A stretch of 64,000 bases of DNA, from assembly GCA_002347035.1 (NCBI GenBank), contig DEAM01000005.1:62001-126000 (forward strand). The letters run 5' to 3'. The notes under the pieces are model-generated. The model had not been told where the DNA came from. It did not search any database and worked only from the letters and a program-made list of their open reading frames with translations. The translations under genes and the position numbers were made by a program. The DNA is from Gemmatimonadales bacterium UBA2982. GTDB taxonomy: Bacteria; Gemmatimonadota; Gemmatimonadetes; Longimicrobiales; Gaopeijiaceae. Shown here piece after piece: positions 53,064 through 62,658 of the stretch (the first letter of the stretch is position 1; the number at the start of each line of letters is the position of its first letter).

Positions 53064-55004
53064 ATGGGCCTGTTGAATCCACTTTTCTTACTGGCGGGTG
53101 TCGCCGTCGCAGTACCGATCTTTCTGCACCTCTTTCAGCGCCACGATACTCAACGGTTCAGCTTCCCAGCCCTTCGTTACCTCGAGCGCACGGAGCGTGA
53201 GCGGGCCCGAGAGATCAAGATTCGTCAACTTTTGCTTCTGCTAGCAAGAGTTGCAGTCCTTCTGCTGCTAGTTGGTGCAGGGGCGAGGTTGGTTTTCTAT
53301 GGCCAGAGCGGATCACATCCGCCTACCGCTGTTGTAATCATTCTCGATAACTCGATGAGCAGTGGCCTAGTCGTCGGTGAAAATCGAGTCCTTGACGATC
53401 TGAAGGCTCTTGCACACCAAACGCTAGCAGAAGCCTCCGATGAAGATCTTTTCTGGATGATCCGTGCGGGTGAGCCTTGGCTTCCGGCTATCCCTGGCAA
53501 TGCTACAGATGCGCTCTTGGCAGTCGATAACACCGAAACGAGCGCAGCATCGAGTGACCTTACAGCAGCCCTAACGCGAGCTGCGGAATTGCTCAGTACT
53601 TCCGAGCTACCAAACCGTGAAGTTCACCTGTTGAGTGACCTACAGCAGTCAGCTTTTAACTTGACTGCAGGAGACCCCCTCGGCGGACTTCCAGTCGTGA
53701 CCTGGACAGGGACCGAAGAGACTACTGCGAACCGAGGGATCACAGGCGTATTGGTCGGCGGTGGCTTGCCTCCTCTCGAAGGTCAGCGCACTCAACTTAC
53801 CGTAAGCGCTCTTGAAAATCCTGTAGATACTGCCCGCTGGCCAGTCCGTGTGGTTGTCGACGGCCGTATCCGTGGCGCTGGGACTCTATCTGCCGGAGCC
53901 GAGACCACAGTCGCCTTACCCCTGAGCGGCGAGGCTTGGATTCAAGGCTATGCCGATACTGATGCTGATGCGCTCAGAGCTGATGACCGACGCTACTTCG
54001 CATACAAATCACGAGCCGCACCGCGTGTTGCCGTTAGCGGGACACCTGGGTTCTTCATAACGGAGGCGATGGCTGTCCTAGAAGGGTCAGGGCGGGTAAC
54101 CCCATCCACAGCCAGTGTCGCTGAGTTACTGCTGGCACACGAGGGATCGCTTATCGAGGAACGGGGGGCTGAAACGGCCGCTGTGATCATACCAGCCAAT
54201 GATCTCACGCTACTTCCCGCGCTAAATCGGAGACTGGCAGATACAGGTATCCCATGGCGCTACGAAGTTCGTCAAGAAACTGGGGAAGCCGAACTCGAGG
54301 GTGGAATGATTCCGGAATCTCTCCGTGGTGTGAGAGTTTCATTCTGGTTCCGTCTTGTGCCTAGAGATGACTCCGCAGATGAGTCAATTGAACTAGCCAG
54401 CGTTGGAACAAGCCCCTGGGCGCTCGAAGGATCAGATGCAGAGGGACGCAGGTACCTTCTGCTAGCATCACCCCTCATCCAGAGCGCAACCACACTCCCA
54501 GTATCTACTGGGATGGTGCGCTTCATAGACTGGGCTGCGAATGAGTGGTCGGGTACAGAAAGTTTGAACCGATATATAGCCGGTGATCACTTGCTAGCAC
54601 CTAGCGAGGCATCTTACGTGCGCTTCCCGTCGGGCCGCGAGGTCGAAATCGATGGAACCCGGACTATCCGTGGTACTGGCGAAGCTGGTTTTTACACCTT
54701 TGTGGCAGCAGACACGACGTTATCCGTAATTGCCCTAAATCCATCTACTGAGGAGTCGCGGTTGGCAGTGCTGGATGAGGAGAATTTTGATGCTGCGATT
54801 GGTCCAAATCTGACGGCAGTATCAAACGCCACTGACTGGAATCGAGCAGTGTTCCTCGAGCGCCGCGGACCCGAACTCTGGTGGCCCTTCCTAGTCTTGG
54901 CCGTCCTACTGCTCTGGCTAGAGTCGGTACTGGCTTCTTCGGGTCGCGCTCAACTGCCGGAACGTCGTACCGCTTCGGCGGAAGCGTCCGGTGCCAGCAA
55001 CTAA
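53064..55004 (+). CDS. BatA-like membrane protein with VWA-type domain
   Basis: A 646-residue protein. The BatA N-terminal domain MGLLNPLFLLAGVAVAVPIF contains the first helix; a second helix follows at about 55-74. Residues 89-260 form a VWA-like domain (VVIILDNSMSSGL), the middle is a large periplasmic region, and a last helix lies near residue 625. It is often called BatA/aerotolerance-like; the actual role is unknown. It follows the DUF58 gene directly and overlaps mfd by 14 nt. Confidence 0.83.
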   Translation: MGLLNPLFLLAGVAVAVPIFLHLFQRHDTQRFSFPALRYLERTERERAREIKIRQLLLLLARVAVLLLLVGAGARLVFYGQSGSHPPTAVVIILDNSMSSGLVVGENRVLDDLKALAHQTLAEASDEDLFWMIRAGEPWLPAIPGNATDALLAVDNTETSAASSDLTAALTRAAELLSTSELPNREVHLLSDLQQSAFNLTAGDPLGGLPVVTWTGTEETTANRGITGVLVGGGLPPLEGQRTQLTVSALENPVDTARWPVRVVVDGRIRGAGTLSAGAETTVALPLSGEAWIQGYADTDADALRADDRRYFAYKSRAAPRVAVSGTPGFFITEAMAVLEGSGRVTPSTASVAELLLAHEGSLIEERGAETAAVIIPANDLTLLPALNRRLADTGIPWRYEVRQETGEAELEGGMIPESLRGVRVSFWFRLVPRDDSADESIELASVGTSPWALEGSDAEGRRYLLLASPLIQSATTLPVSTGMVRFIDWAANEWSGTESLNRYIAGDHLLAPSEASYVRFPSGREVEIDGTRTIRGTGEAGFYTFVAADTTLSVIALNPSTEESRLAVLDEENFDAAIGPNLTAVSNATDWNRAVFLERRGPELWWPFLVLAVLLLWLESVLASSGRAQLPERRTASAEASGASN

Positions 55005-58000
55005 CGACATCCTTAGGGCTGTCGGGTCCTGTCCGGCAGTCCAGCGGATAGCCCAAGTACTTCCAGTAGCTGGAGAATCTAAGGCTCTGGGAGGAGCGAG
55101 TGGATCGTTAGCATCTGCTGTCGTGGCAGCACTTCATACTACAAACCCTAACCGCGTCTTCGTTGTACTTGCGAAGACACCTGGGAAAGCCACGTCAGTA
55201 AAGGCAGACTTGGAAGCCCTTTTAGATACTGTCGAGGCTTCCTGCCTATACCCGCAAAAAGAAGCACTTCCTTACGAGGAAACAGAGCCTCATATGGAAA
55301 TTCGTGGCTTAAGAGTAGAAGCCGTTGAGGCTCTGTATTCAGGGCGAGCCAAAATCTGTGTAACCACACCACGAGCTCTCCAGGAGCGTGTACAAGTCCC
55401 CAAAGGTCTAGCAGGGCTTCGTCAGACACTTCGAGTTGGTGACATAGTTTCCTTTAAGGAATTGCCCCATGTGCTGGAGGAGAAGGGCTTCGAACGCGTA
55501 TCCCTTGTGGAGGAAGTCGGACAGTTCGCAGTGCGTGGCGGCATCTTAGACATTTTCTCAGTCGCTACCGGAGATCCTGTGAGGATCGAGTTCTGGGGAG
55601 ATGAGATCGCATCAATCCGACTCTTCGATATCCTCGATCAGCGTTCAACCACTGAAGTGGTGGATACACATGTGTTACCAACTGACTTTCGTCGGCCCAA
55701 AGATGGAATGGATGGCACAGTGTCAAATGCCCTCATTGAGCTGTTACCAGCTGATGCCGTCCTAGTATTCCTTGGAGACGACTGGGATGTACTGAGTGAA
55801 GCGAAAAATGTCTGGGACAGAGTTGCCAACCTATACCAGAGCCTTACGGAGTCAGGCGCACAACTTGCCTTGCCAAACACCCTTTTCCTCTCACCCGAGG
55901 ACCTATCCGCTAAAATCGACACCCGACCTCGCCTCGATGTCGTATCGGATGTAACCATAAATCCCGCTATTGAATCCCGACTTCCACCTTCAATAAACCG
56001 GGATATGGCCCACTTAGAAGCCTATCTTCTCGAAGGCACGCAAACAGGAAGAGAAACACTGCTTCTTTGTGATAACGACGGACAATTAACGCGACTAGAG
56101 GAAATTCTTGGTGGGGCTGATCGGATTCCACCAGGTACCCGACTTGGCTTAGGGGCGCTTTCCACTGGATTTGAGATATTCTCTAGCAAGACACCCCTGC
56201 GCCTGCTAAACGATCACGAGATCTTCCGCCGGCCTCGGAAAGTCCGTCGAAGTCGACGCTTCCGTGGAGCGGTGGCACTTGAGAGTCTCGCGCAGCTCAC
56301 ACCCGGCGACTACGTAGTCCATATGGACCACGGTGTAGGTTGCTTCAGAGGTCTGGAGCATATCGAGGTAAGTGGCGAACAAATGGAAGCACTCGCCATC
56401 GAGTATGCTGGTAATGAGATCCTCCGTGTTCCTGTTTATCGTCTCGACTTAGTTGAGCGCTGGATTGGTGACTCAGAAGACTCTAAACCAACTACCCTGC
56501 ACCGTATTGGAGGGAAACGGTGGAAAACACTCCGCAAGAAAACAGAGCGAGTCATTGAGGAAACAACAGTTGAACTCCTAGACCTCTACGCTAGGCGACA
56601 GACCAGCACTGGATTTGCCTTTTCTCCAGACTCTCGCTGGCAGATGGAGATGGAATCTTCGTTTCTCTACGATGACACCCCGGACCAGCGTCAAGCGACA
56701 ACCGACGTTAAGAAGGACATGGAGGCTTCCAAGCCGATGGATCGCCTGGTCTGCGGAGACGTCGGGTACGGGAAAACCGAAGTAGCGATACGGGCTGCTT
56801 TCAAGGCGGTCCAGGACAACAAGCAGGTCGCAGTTCTTGCACCGACAACAATTCTAGTTGAACAGCACTACCAGACCTTTACAGAACGGCTGGCGGACTA
56901 CCCAGTCCGAGTAGCAGCGTTAAGCAGATTCCGGACACCCGCGGAGCAGAAAAGTCTCATTGCTGATCTGGCAGCTGGCTCTGTGGATATCATTATCGGC
57001 ACACACCGACTCCTGTCCGAGGACGTGCTATTCAAGGATGTAGGGCTCTTAATCGTTGATGAAGAACAACGGTTTGGTGTCAAGCACAAGGAACGAATCA
57101 AGCACCTACGAACCTCGATCGACGTCCTGTCTCTGACCGCCACACCAATCCCACGCTCACTCTATCTGTCGCTCTCAGGAATCCGAGATTTGTCTGTCAT
57201 CCGGACTCCTCCTCGCGATAGGATGCCTATCTTCACCAACGTCCTGACGTGGTCTGATCAACTCATCTTGGATGCCCTGCATCGGGAATTAGATCGCGGT
57301 GGACAGACTTTCTTCCTGCATAATCGCTTAGACACCATCTACACGATAGCGGAAGAAATCAGAGCCCTAGTACCTGAAGCTCGGATTGAAGTGGCTCATG
57401 GCCAAATGGGCGTTCGCGAGCTAGATGAGGTGATGCGAGCATTCGTCGAAGGGACAATCGATGTCCTTGTTTCTTCTTCCATTATCGAGAATGGACTGGA
57501 CGTCCCGAATGCAAATACATTGATCGTTGATCGTGCTGACAGGTTTGGGCTAGCACAGCTATACCAAATTCGAGGACGCGTTGGGCGCTCTGACCGACGA
57601 GCGTATTGCTATCTGCTAGTGCCTTCGGAATTGAACGAGGACTCAGAGAGACGCCTCAAGGTGCTCGAGCATTACACTGAGCTTGGAGCAGGATATTCTG
57701 TGGCCCTCCGAGACCTTGAGCTCAGGGGGGCTGGCAACCTACTGGGGGCAGACCAGTCAGGCTTTGCGCAGCTAGTGGGACTGGATGCGTATATGCGCCT
57801 GCTTCGAAAAACAATCAATCGCATCGAAAAGGGCGAGGAAGGTTTTGATCATGCTGACCCAGAAGTATTTCTGAACGGCGGAGCCTTCTTGCCAGATGAT
57901 TACGTTTCAGATTCAGGCCAAAAGCTGCATGTTTACAGGCGCTTGTCTAAGGTAGATGGTCTCGAGGACATTGAATCACTCAGGCTTGAGCTTGCAGACC

Positions 58001-58308
58001 GCTTCGGGCCACTACCAGGTGAGGTAGAGCGTCTTCTTGATGGTGCAAGCCTTCGCCTCTTGGGACGTGAAGTGGGTGTGGAGCGGATCTTGGTTCAAGG
58101 TTCGACCGCAAGGCTGAACTTCAGGGAGGATTTTATTCCAAAGATGACCGCTCTAGAAGGGCCACTAAGACGTCGCCAAGCACGTATCGAAGTTCGGCGG
58201 GTACAGCCTCTTTCTGTCCACTTCGAACAAGATGCTCCAGGGCCAATCATTAAGACTCTGACTGAGGCGCTAGCTGCACTGCGGTCTGCAAAATCCGCAG
58301 CTGCATAA
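54991..58308 (+). CDS. mfd: Transcription-repair coupling factor
   Basis: Displaces stalled RNA polymerase and recruits UvrA. The 1105 residues include the UvrB-like N-terminal module (YPQKEALPYEETEPH, GQFAVRGGILDIFS), the RNA-polymerase interaction domain (YVVHMDHGVGCFRGLEH), a RecG-like translocase with Walker A GDVGYGKTEVA and DEEQRFGV, QIRGRVGRSDRRAY, and the TRCF C-terminal domain. GTG 54991 after GGCGGAAG is the start. It overlaps the BatA-like gene by 14 nt. Confidence 0.97.
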   Translation: MPATNDILRAVGSCPAVQRIAQVLPVAGESKALGGASGSLASAVVAALHTTNPNRVFVVLAKTPGKATSVKADLEALLDTVEASCLYPQKEALPYEETEPHMEIRGLRVEAVEALYSGRAKICVTTPRALQERVQVPKGLAGLRQTLRVGDIVSFKELPHVLEEKGFERVSLVEEVGQFAVRGGILDIFSVATGDPVRIEFWGDEIASIRLFDILDQRSTTEVVDTHVLPTDFRRPKDGMDGTVSNALIELLPADAVLVFLGDDWDVLSEAKNVWDRVANLYQSLTESGAQLALPNTLFLSPEDLSAKIDTRPRLDVVSDVTINPAIESRLPPSINRDMAHLEAYLLEGTQTGRETLLLCDNDGQLTRLEEILGGADRIPPGTRLGLGALSTGFEIFSSKTPLRLLNDHEIFRRPRKVRRSRRFRGAVALESLAQLTPGDYVVHMDHGVGCFRGLEHIEVSGEQMEALAIEYAGNEILRVPVYRLDLVERWIGDSEDSKPTTLHRIGGKRWKTLRKKTERVIEETTVELLDLYARRQTSTGFAFSPDSRWQMEMESSFLYDDTPDQRQATTDVKKDMEASKPMDRLVCGDVGYGKTEVAIRAAFKAVQDNKQVAVLAPTTILVEQHYQTFTERLADYPVRVAALSRFRTPAEQKSLIADLAAGSVDIIIGTHRLLSEDVLFKDVGLLIVDEEQRFGVKHKERIKHLRTSIDVLSLTATPIPRSLYLSLSGIRDLSVIRTPPRDRMPIFTNVLTWSDQLILDALHRELDRGGQTFFLHNRLDTIYTIAEEIRALVPEARIEVAHGQMGVRELDEVMRAFVEGTIDVLVSSSIIENGLDVPNANTLIVDRADRFGLAQLYQIRGRVGRSDRRAYCYLLVPSELNEDSERRLKVLEHYTELGAGYSVALRDLELRGAGNLLGADQSGFAQLVGLDAYMRLLRKTINRIEKGEEGFDHADPEVFLNGGAFLPDDYVSDSGQKLHVYRRLSKVDGLEDIESLRLELADRFGPLPGEVERLLDGASLRLLGREVGVERILVQGSTARLNFREDFIPKMTALEGPLRRRQARIEVRRVQPLSVHFEQDAPGPIIKTLTEALAALRSAKSAAA

Positions 58309-58339
58309 TGAAAAAAGAAGTGTTACGGAATTGGAGACT

Positions 58340-59773
58340 ATGAGGATACGATTGTTAGCCCTAGCGGTTATCGTACCGACCGCCCTGGTAGCGGCATGCA
58401 GCAGTGAGCCCACTGAAGGTGTTGTCGCTCGAGTAGGAGATCACAGCCTGACCGTCGATGACGTCGTTGACCTCCTAGTAGACCAGGAGGAATTCCCCCC
58501 CCAGGCTGATGTAGTAGCCGCCATTATCGACTTGTGGGTTGACTACACTTTGCTCGGTGAAGCTGTCATGGACGATACGACCTTTTCGGGTCTAGATCTC
58601 GAGGCGCTGGTTCGGCAGGCGGAGAAGGCTTCCATGATCGCCCGGCTACGGGACTCGGTCATCCAGGTAGACACTTTCATCACAAATGATGAACTCCAGG
58701 CACGCTACGAAGCAGAAGCGCCCGACCTAGAACTCAGAGCTCGTCATGTCATGTTGACTCTGCCACTTCAGGCGACGGACGCTCAGCGAGACAGCGTTCG
58801 AGGACAACTAGAAAACCTAAGGGATAGAATTGTTAGCGGCGGCGAGTCGTTTGGAGATGTGGCGCGAACCTTCAGCCAAGACATCGGCAGTGCTTCTAAT
58901 GGCGGCGATCTTGGATTTTTTGGGCGCGGGGAAATGGTTCAGCCGTTCGAAGAAGCCGTGTTAGCGCTGGAACTCGGAGAAATAAGCCAGATCGTGGAAA
59001 CCCCCATGGGCCTTCACCTCATCCAGCTTGACGAACGCCGCACTCAAGATTTCGATGACATCGCTTCCGATTTTCGAACGAGAGAGCAAGCCCGGAGTTA
59101 CATTGCCGCTGAGTCGACTTTTGTGGTTCAGCTCGAAGAGCGAGCACAACCTGAGGTTATGGACGACGCGGTCGAGGTTGTACGGGAGTTAGCCAGAAAT
59201 CCGGAGACTCGCCTATCCGGTCGGGCTGAGCGCCGACCCTTAGTGTCGTGGGAAGGTGGGGAATACTCAGTTGGAGAACTGCAGTTGCTTATAAGAATAG
59301 AGCCGCAAGCTATGCGTGAGCAGCTCATTCAGTTCAGCGATGAAGAAATCGACTTGTTTCTGCAAAATATGGCACGTGGAGACCTCCTTCTCGCAGAGGC
59401 CCAAGACCAAGGATTCGAACCATCCCGTGCCCGGATCGACTCTCTTGTTGTTGATGCCAGCAGCCAGCTACTTGAGGCTGCGAGAGCGCTAGGACTAACC
59501 GACATTGATATCGCACCGGGTGAGGCAGTCGAGCTAGGGATTGCCCGAGCTGTAAGGGAGGCACTGAGAGGCAATCTTTCAGGTGCAACGCCAACCGTGC
59601 CATTAGGGTTCGTAGGCTTTCAACTTAGAGAGGGTACCTCGTTTACAAGTTTTGACACAGGCATAGGTGAGTCTCTGCTCCAAATCGCCCAAATTCGGGC
59701 GGAGCGCAGCCTCTCTCCTCTGGAGGAGGCTCAGGACAGCACAGCACTTCCTGCAGACACTTTGGAACGGTGA
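58340..59773 (+). CDS. Lipoprotein parvulin-type peptidyl-prolyl isomerase
   Basis: A 477-residue lipoprotein: signal peptide with lipobox LVAAC (Cys20 or so), a SurA-like N-terminal helical region, then one rotamase domain (about 130-235) with ARHVMLTL, FSQDIGSASNGGDLGFF and MGLHLIQLDERR. A second helical region of unknown role follows. It probably folds outer-membrane proteins in the periplasm with the next gene product. The frame also begins with TTG 58331, 3 codons earlier; ATG 58340 is preferred for the signal peptide, although the GGAG is only three bases upstream. Confidence 0.87.
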   Translation: MRIRLLALAVIVPTALVAACSSEPTEGVVARVGDHSLTVDDVVDLLVDQEEFPPQADVVAAIIDLWVDYTLLGEAVMDDTTFSGLDLEALVRQAEKASMIARLRDSVIQVDTFITNDELQARYEAEAPDLELRARHVMLTLPLQATDAQRDSVRGQLENLRDRIVSGGESFGDVARTFSQDIGSASNGGDLGFFGRGEMVQPFEEAVLALELGEISQIVETPMGLHLIQLDERRTQDFDDIASDFRTREQARSYIAAESTFVVQLEERAQPEVMDDAVEVVRELARNPETRLSGRAERRPLVSWEGGEYSVGELQLLIRIEPQAMREQLIQFSDEEIDLFLQNMARGDLLLAEAQDQGFEPSRARIDSLVVDASSQLLEAARALGLTDIDIAPGEAVELGIARAVREALRGNLSGATPTVPLGFVGFQLREGTSFTSFDTGIGESLLQIAQIRAERSLSPLEEAQDSTALPADTLER

Positions 59774-61131
59774 CTGGAACCCCTTATCCAGAGCGGTTTA
59801 CGACCGGCATGTGCACTCGTTCAATATTGATCCTAGCCGCCTCGATAGGGTTACCAATCCCTGTCCAGGCTCAGCTTGTTCTTCAAAATGACATTGTGGA
59901 CCGTGTGGTCGCGATTGTAGGTGATTCGGCTGTCCTTCAGACCCAACTCGACGAAGAAATTCAGCGCATGGAGCTCGGGGGTCTTCCCGTGCCTGCGGAG
60001 ACTGACGCAGGATTCCAAGAATTCTACGAGGGTGTGCTAGACACCTGGGTGGATCGCCTCTTGGTCATCCAGGCAGCAGAAAAGGATACACTGATTCAAC
60101 CTGATGAGCCCACTTTAGATCAGCAGGTCAATGAGCGACTGGAGGGCCTAGCGCTCCAGTTCGGAGGGCAACCAGCACTTCAGCAATCATTAGCGGAAGA
60201 AGGGTGGACCCTTGCCGAGTATCGTGACTACATCCGCCACGATGCCCGCCAGCAGCAGATCTATCAAATGTTCATGCAGCGTCAACTCTCCGGGGCGACG
60301 CTTGAGGAAGTCAGTGAAGAAGAGCTTTTGGCACGGTTTGCGGATGCGAGCCTCACTTTACAGCAAAGGCCAAGAACTCTCACTATGCAGCAGGTCGTCC
60401 TACTACCCGTACCGGCAGAGAATGCTAAGGATGGGGCACGTACTGAGGCAGAGGGCCTTCTGGAGAGAGTTCGAGCTGGCGAAGACTTTCCTGACCTGGC
60501 TCGCGAGCATTCTCATGATGTTGGCACCGCCGACGGAGGAGGGGACCTAGGCTGGTTCCGTCGAGGCCAAATGGTCTCAGAGTTCGAAGATGTGGCATTT
60601 ACGCTTCCAATTGGTAGCGTTAGCGATATAGTGGAAACAGACTTTGGCTTCCACATCATCAAGGTAGAACGGGCCCGCGGCCGCAGCGAAGTGCAGGCCC
60701 GACACATACTCATCAGGCCCCAGGTGGAAGCAGAGGATGTCCAGACAGCACGCGATTTGGCCATCCAGGTACGCGAAAGAGCTGAAGCGGGTGAGTCGAT
60801 GAGCGCCCTCTTCGAGCAGTACTCAGATCCAGAAGCACCTGACTCAGTAGAAGTCGCCTTCGAGCAGCTCACCGATTTCCCACCAGCCTATTCGGTGCTC
60901 CAGTCGGCAGTAGCGGGCGAGTTTTATGGCCCACTGGAGTACCGAGGTGGTGCTGGACGGGAATTGGATGCTCGCGTTGCGATCGTGAAAGTAGTGTCGA
61001 TCCGCGAAGCAGGGGCTTACACATTCGAGGACCTCCGCGGGCAGATCGCAAGCCAACTGCAACAGGAGAAGCAGCGTGCGAGACTACTTGAGGAACTCCG
61101 CGCCAATGCCCACATCGAGATACGGATGTAG
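59770..61131 (+). CDS. surA: SurA-like periplasmic chaperone with parvulin domains
   Basis: A 453-residue exported protein with likely cleavage before Gln35 (PVQA then Q). The SurA N-terminal domain starts VDRVVAIVGDSAVLQTQLDEEI. A first, intact-looking parvulin domain (about 205-300) carries HSHDVGTADGGGDLGWF and DFGFHIIKVE; a second, more divergent one starts with VQARHILIRP. SurA delivers outer-membrane proteins to the assembly machinery. GTG start overlaps the previous stop as GTGA; GTG of pdxA overlaps its stop by one base. Confidence 0.9.
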   Translation: MTGTPYPERFTTGMCTRSILILAASIGLPIPVQAQLVLQNDIVDRVVAIVGDSAVLQTQLDEEIQRMELGGLPVPAETDAGFQEFYEGVLDTWVDRLLVIQAAEKDTLIQPDEPTLDQQVNERLEGLALQFGGQPALQQSLAEEGWTLAEYRDYIRHDARQQQIYQMFMQRQLSGATLEEVSEEELLARFADASLTLQQRPRTLTMQQVVLLPVPAENAKDGARTEAEGLLERVRAGEDFPDLAREHSHDVGTADGGGDLGWFRRGQMVSEFEDVAFTLPIGSVSDIVETDFGFHIIKVERARGRSEVQARHILIRPQVEAEDVQTARDLAIQVRERAEAGESMSALFEQYSDPEAPDSVEVAFEQLTDFPPAYSVLQSAVAGEFYGPLEYRGGAGRELDARVAIVKVVSIREAGAYTFEDLRGQIASQLQQEKQRARLLEELRANAHIEIRM

Positions 61132-62087
61132 TGTCGCGACCTAACATCGCTATCACCCTCGGTGACCCTCGGGGCATCGGCCCCGAGGTGGCACTTCGGG
61201 CTGCGGAGCGCTTTGAGTCCGGCGCTGAGACTGGAAGTGTGGTCATAGTCGGGCCCCATGGGCCCATGGACCAAGCCGATGTAACCGACTACACCGCAAA
61301 CCAGAGAGTTGGGTGGGATACAACCGACTCGAAAGCCGGTGCTGTAGCTGCAACATCCCTTGAAAAATCTGTCGAATTAGCTCTGGCTGGTGAGTTTGAC
61401 GGCATTGTGACAGCACCCGTCCACAAGCCTTCACTCCAAGCCGCAGGCTGGTCAGTACCGGGACAGACGGAGATGCTCAGTGACCTAAGTCAGTCCAAGC
61501 CTGTCGGTATGCTAATGGCGGCGGAAAAAACTGAACTCGGTGCACCACTACGAGTGCTTCTGGCCACTACGCATGTGCCGCTACGGACTGTCCCTTCAGA
61601 ACTGACCGCAGAAATACTTGAAGAGCAGGCCAAACTTCTAGATCACACCCTTCGCGAAGATTGGAGAATTTCAGATCCTCGGATGGCATTGTGCGCTCTC
61701 AATCCACATGCCTCTGATAGTGGGCTTTTCGGATCTGAGGAAAAGGAAATTATGGAGCCAGTCGTCAAGCAGCTGGCGAGTGCAGGAGTCGATATTGCAG
61801 GCCCTGTCCCGGCTGATACTGTTTTCTTTCGTGCACTATCAGGTGAATTCGATGCAGTAATTGCTCCCTATCATGACGTTGGTATGGCTGCCTTCAAGAC
61901 CGTCACCTTCCAGAGTGGAGTGAACGTCACCATTGGATTGCCGTTCGTGCGGACCTCTCCTGACCATGGCACCGCCTTTGGAATTGCAGGGACCGGCAAG
62001 GCAGATGAGTCTTCGATGCTAGAGGCACTCAGACTCGCGGTCCGACTCTCGAACGCGCGTTTAAACACGGGTTCCAGTCGTGTTTAA
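61131..62087 (+). CDS. pdxA: 4-hydroxythreonine-4-phosphate dehydrogenase
   Basis: NAD-dependent enzyme of vitamin B6 synthesis that feeds PdxJ. It has 318 residues. ITLGDPRGIGPEVALRA at the N-terminus, FDGIVTAPVHKPSLQAAG, CALNPHASDSGLFG, GPVPADTVF, YHDVGMAAFKT and the C-terminal RTSPDHGTAFGIAG with metal His residues. GTG start at 61131 overlaps the surA stop (TAGTG). pdxJ is 47 kb away on the other strand. Confidence 0.96.
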   Translation: MSRPNIAITLGDPRGIGPEVALRAAERFESGAETGSVVIVGPHGPMDQADVTDYTANQRVGWDTTDSKAGAVAATSLEKSVELALAGEFDGIVTAPVHKPSLQAAGWSVPGQTEMLSDLSQSKPVGMLMAAEKTELGAPLRVLLATTHVPLRTVPSELTAEILEEQAKLLDHTLREDWRISDPRMALCALNPHASDSGLFGSEEKEIMEPVVKQLASAGVDIAGPVPADTVFFRALSGEFDAVIAPYHDVGMAAFKTVTFQSGVNVTIGLPFVRTSPDHGTAFGIAGTGKADESSMLEALRLAVRLSNARLNTGSSRV

Positions 62088-62658
62088 GGTTTCTCTTAAC
62101 CTCTGGATTACCGTCCTGATACTAGCGAGCTGCACACGGATAGGAACGTCTCCTTTACCAGCGCCAACACCACCATCAGAGCCTGCAGAGACCGCGGCAG
62201 CGCACACACGCTCGGAAGGTTCAGCCATCACTAGGGCTGACGCCGGCTCACTTGCCTGGCCCATCGAAGAAGTAAATCTCATCTACCATTTTGGCAGAGA
62301 CCAACAATCAAACGGCACCGTACTGCGTTGGAACGGGATAGGTCTGGCCGCCCCACCAGGAACTCCAGTTCATGCCATTCGGGCTGGCCGTGTCGCGTTG
62401 GCCGGCCAATTTGAAGGGTACGGACCCACGGTAATTGTCGATCATGGCGAAAGATTTTACACACTCTATCTATACCTAAATGAAATCAATGTCGTCGAAG
62501 GGCACGATGTAGCAGCAGGACAGGTTGTTGGGACAGTCGGAGGAGTTGATACACCCGAGGGACCTCACCTGGAGTTCCAGATCAGAGCACCACTTCAGGG
62601 AAGCTCTCCGATGGCTCAGGATCCGTTGCAATGGCTGCGACCTCAGGGTAACCCATGA
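62080..62658 (+). CDS. Lipoprotein with degenerate LytM (M23-like) domain, EnvC-type
   Basis: A 192-residue lipoprotein (lipobox LILASC) with a Pro/Ala-rich spacer and a LytM fold at about 65-185. The zinc-binding positions are lost: where active M23 enzymes have HxxxD the protein reads RWNGIGLAAPPGTPV, and HxH is replaced by HLEFQIR. This degenerate pattern is known from EnvC/NlpD-like activators of cell-wall amidases. Such a role is inferred; no amidase gene is in the window. GTG start overlaps pdxA by 8 nt. Confidence 0.82.
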   Translation: MFKVSLNLWITVLILASCTRIGTSPLPAPTPPSEPAETAAAHTRSEGSAITRADAGSLAWPIEEVNLIYHFGRDQQSNGTVLRWNGIGLAAPPGTPVHAIRAGRVALAGQFEGYGPTVIVDHGERFYTLYLYLNEINVVEGHDVAAGQVVGTVGGVDTPEGPHLEFQIRAPLQGSSPMAQDPLQWLRPQGNP

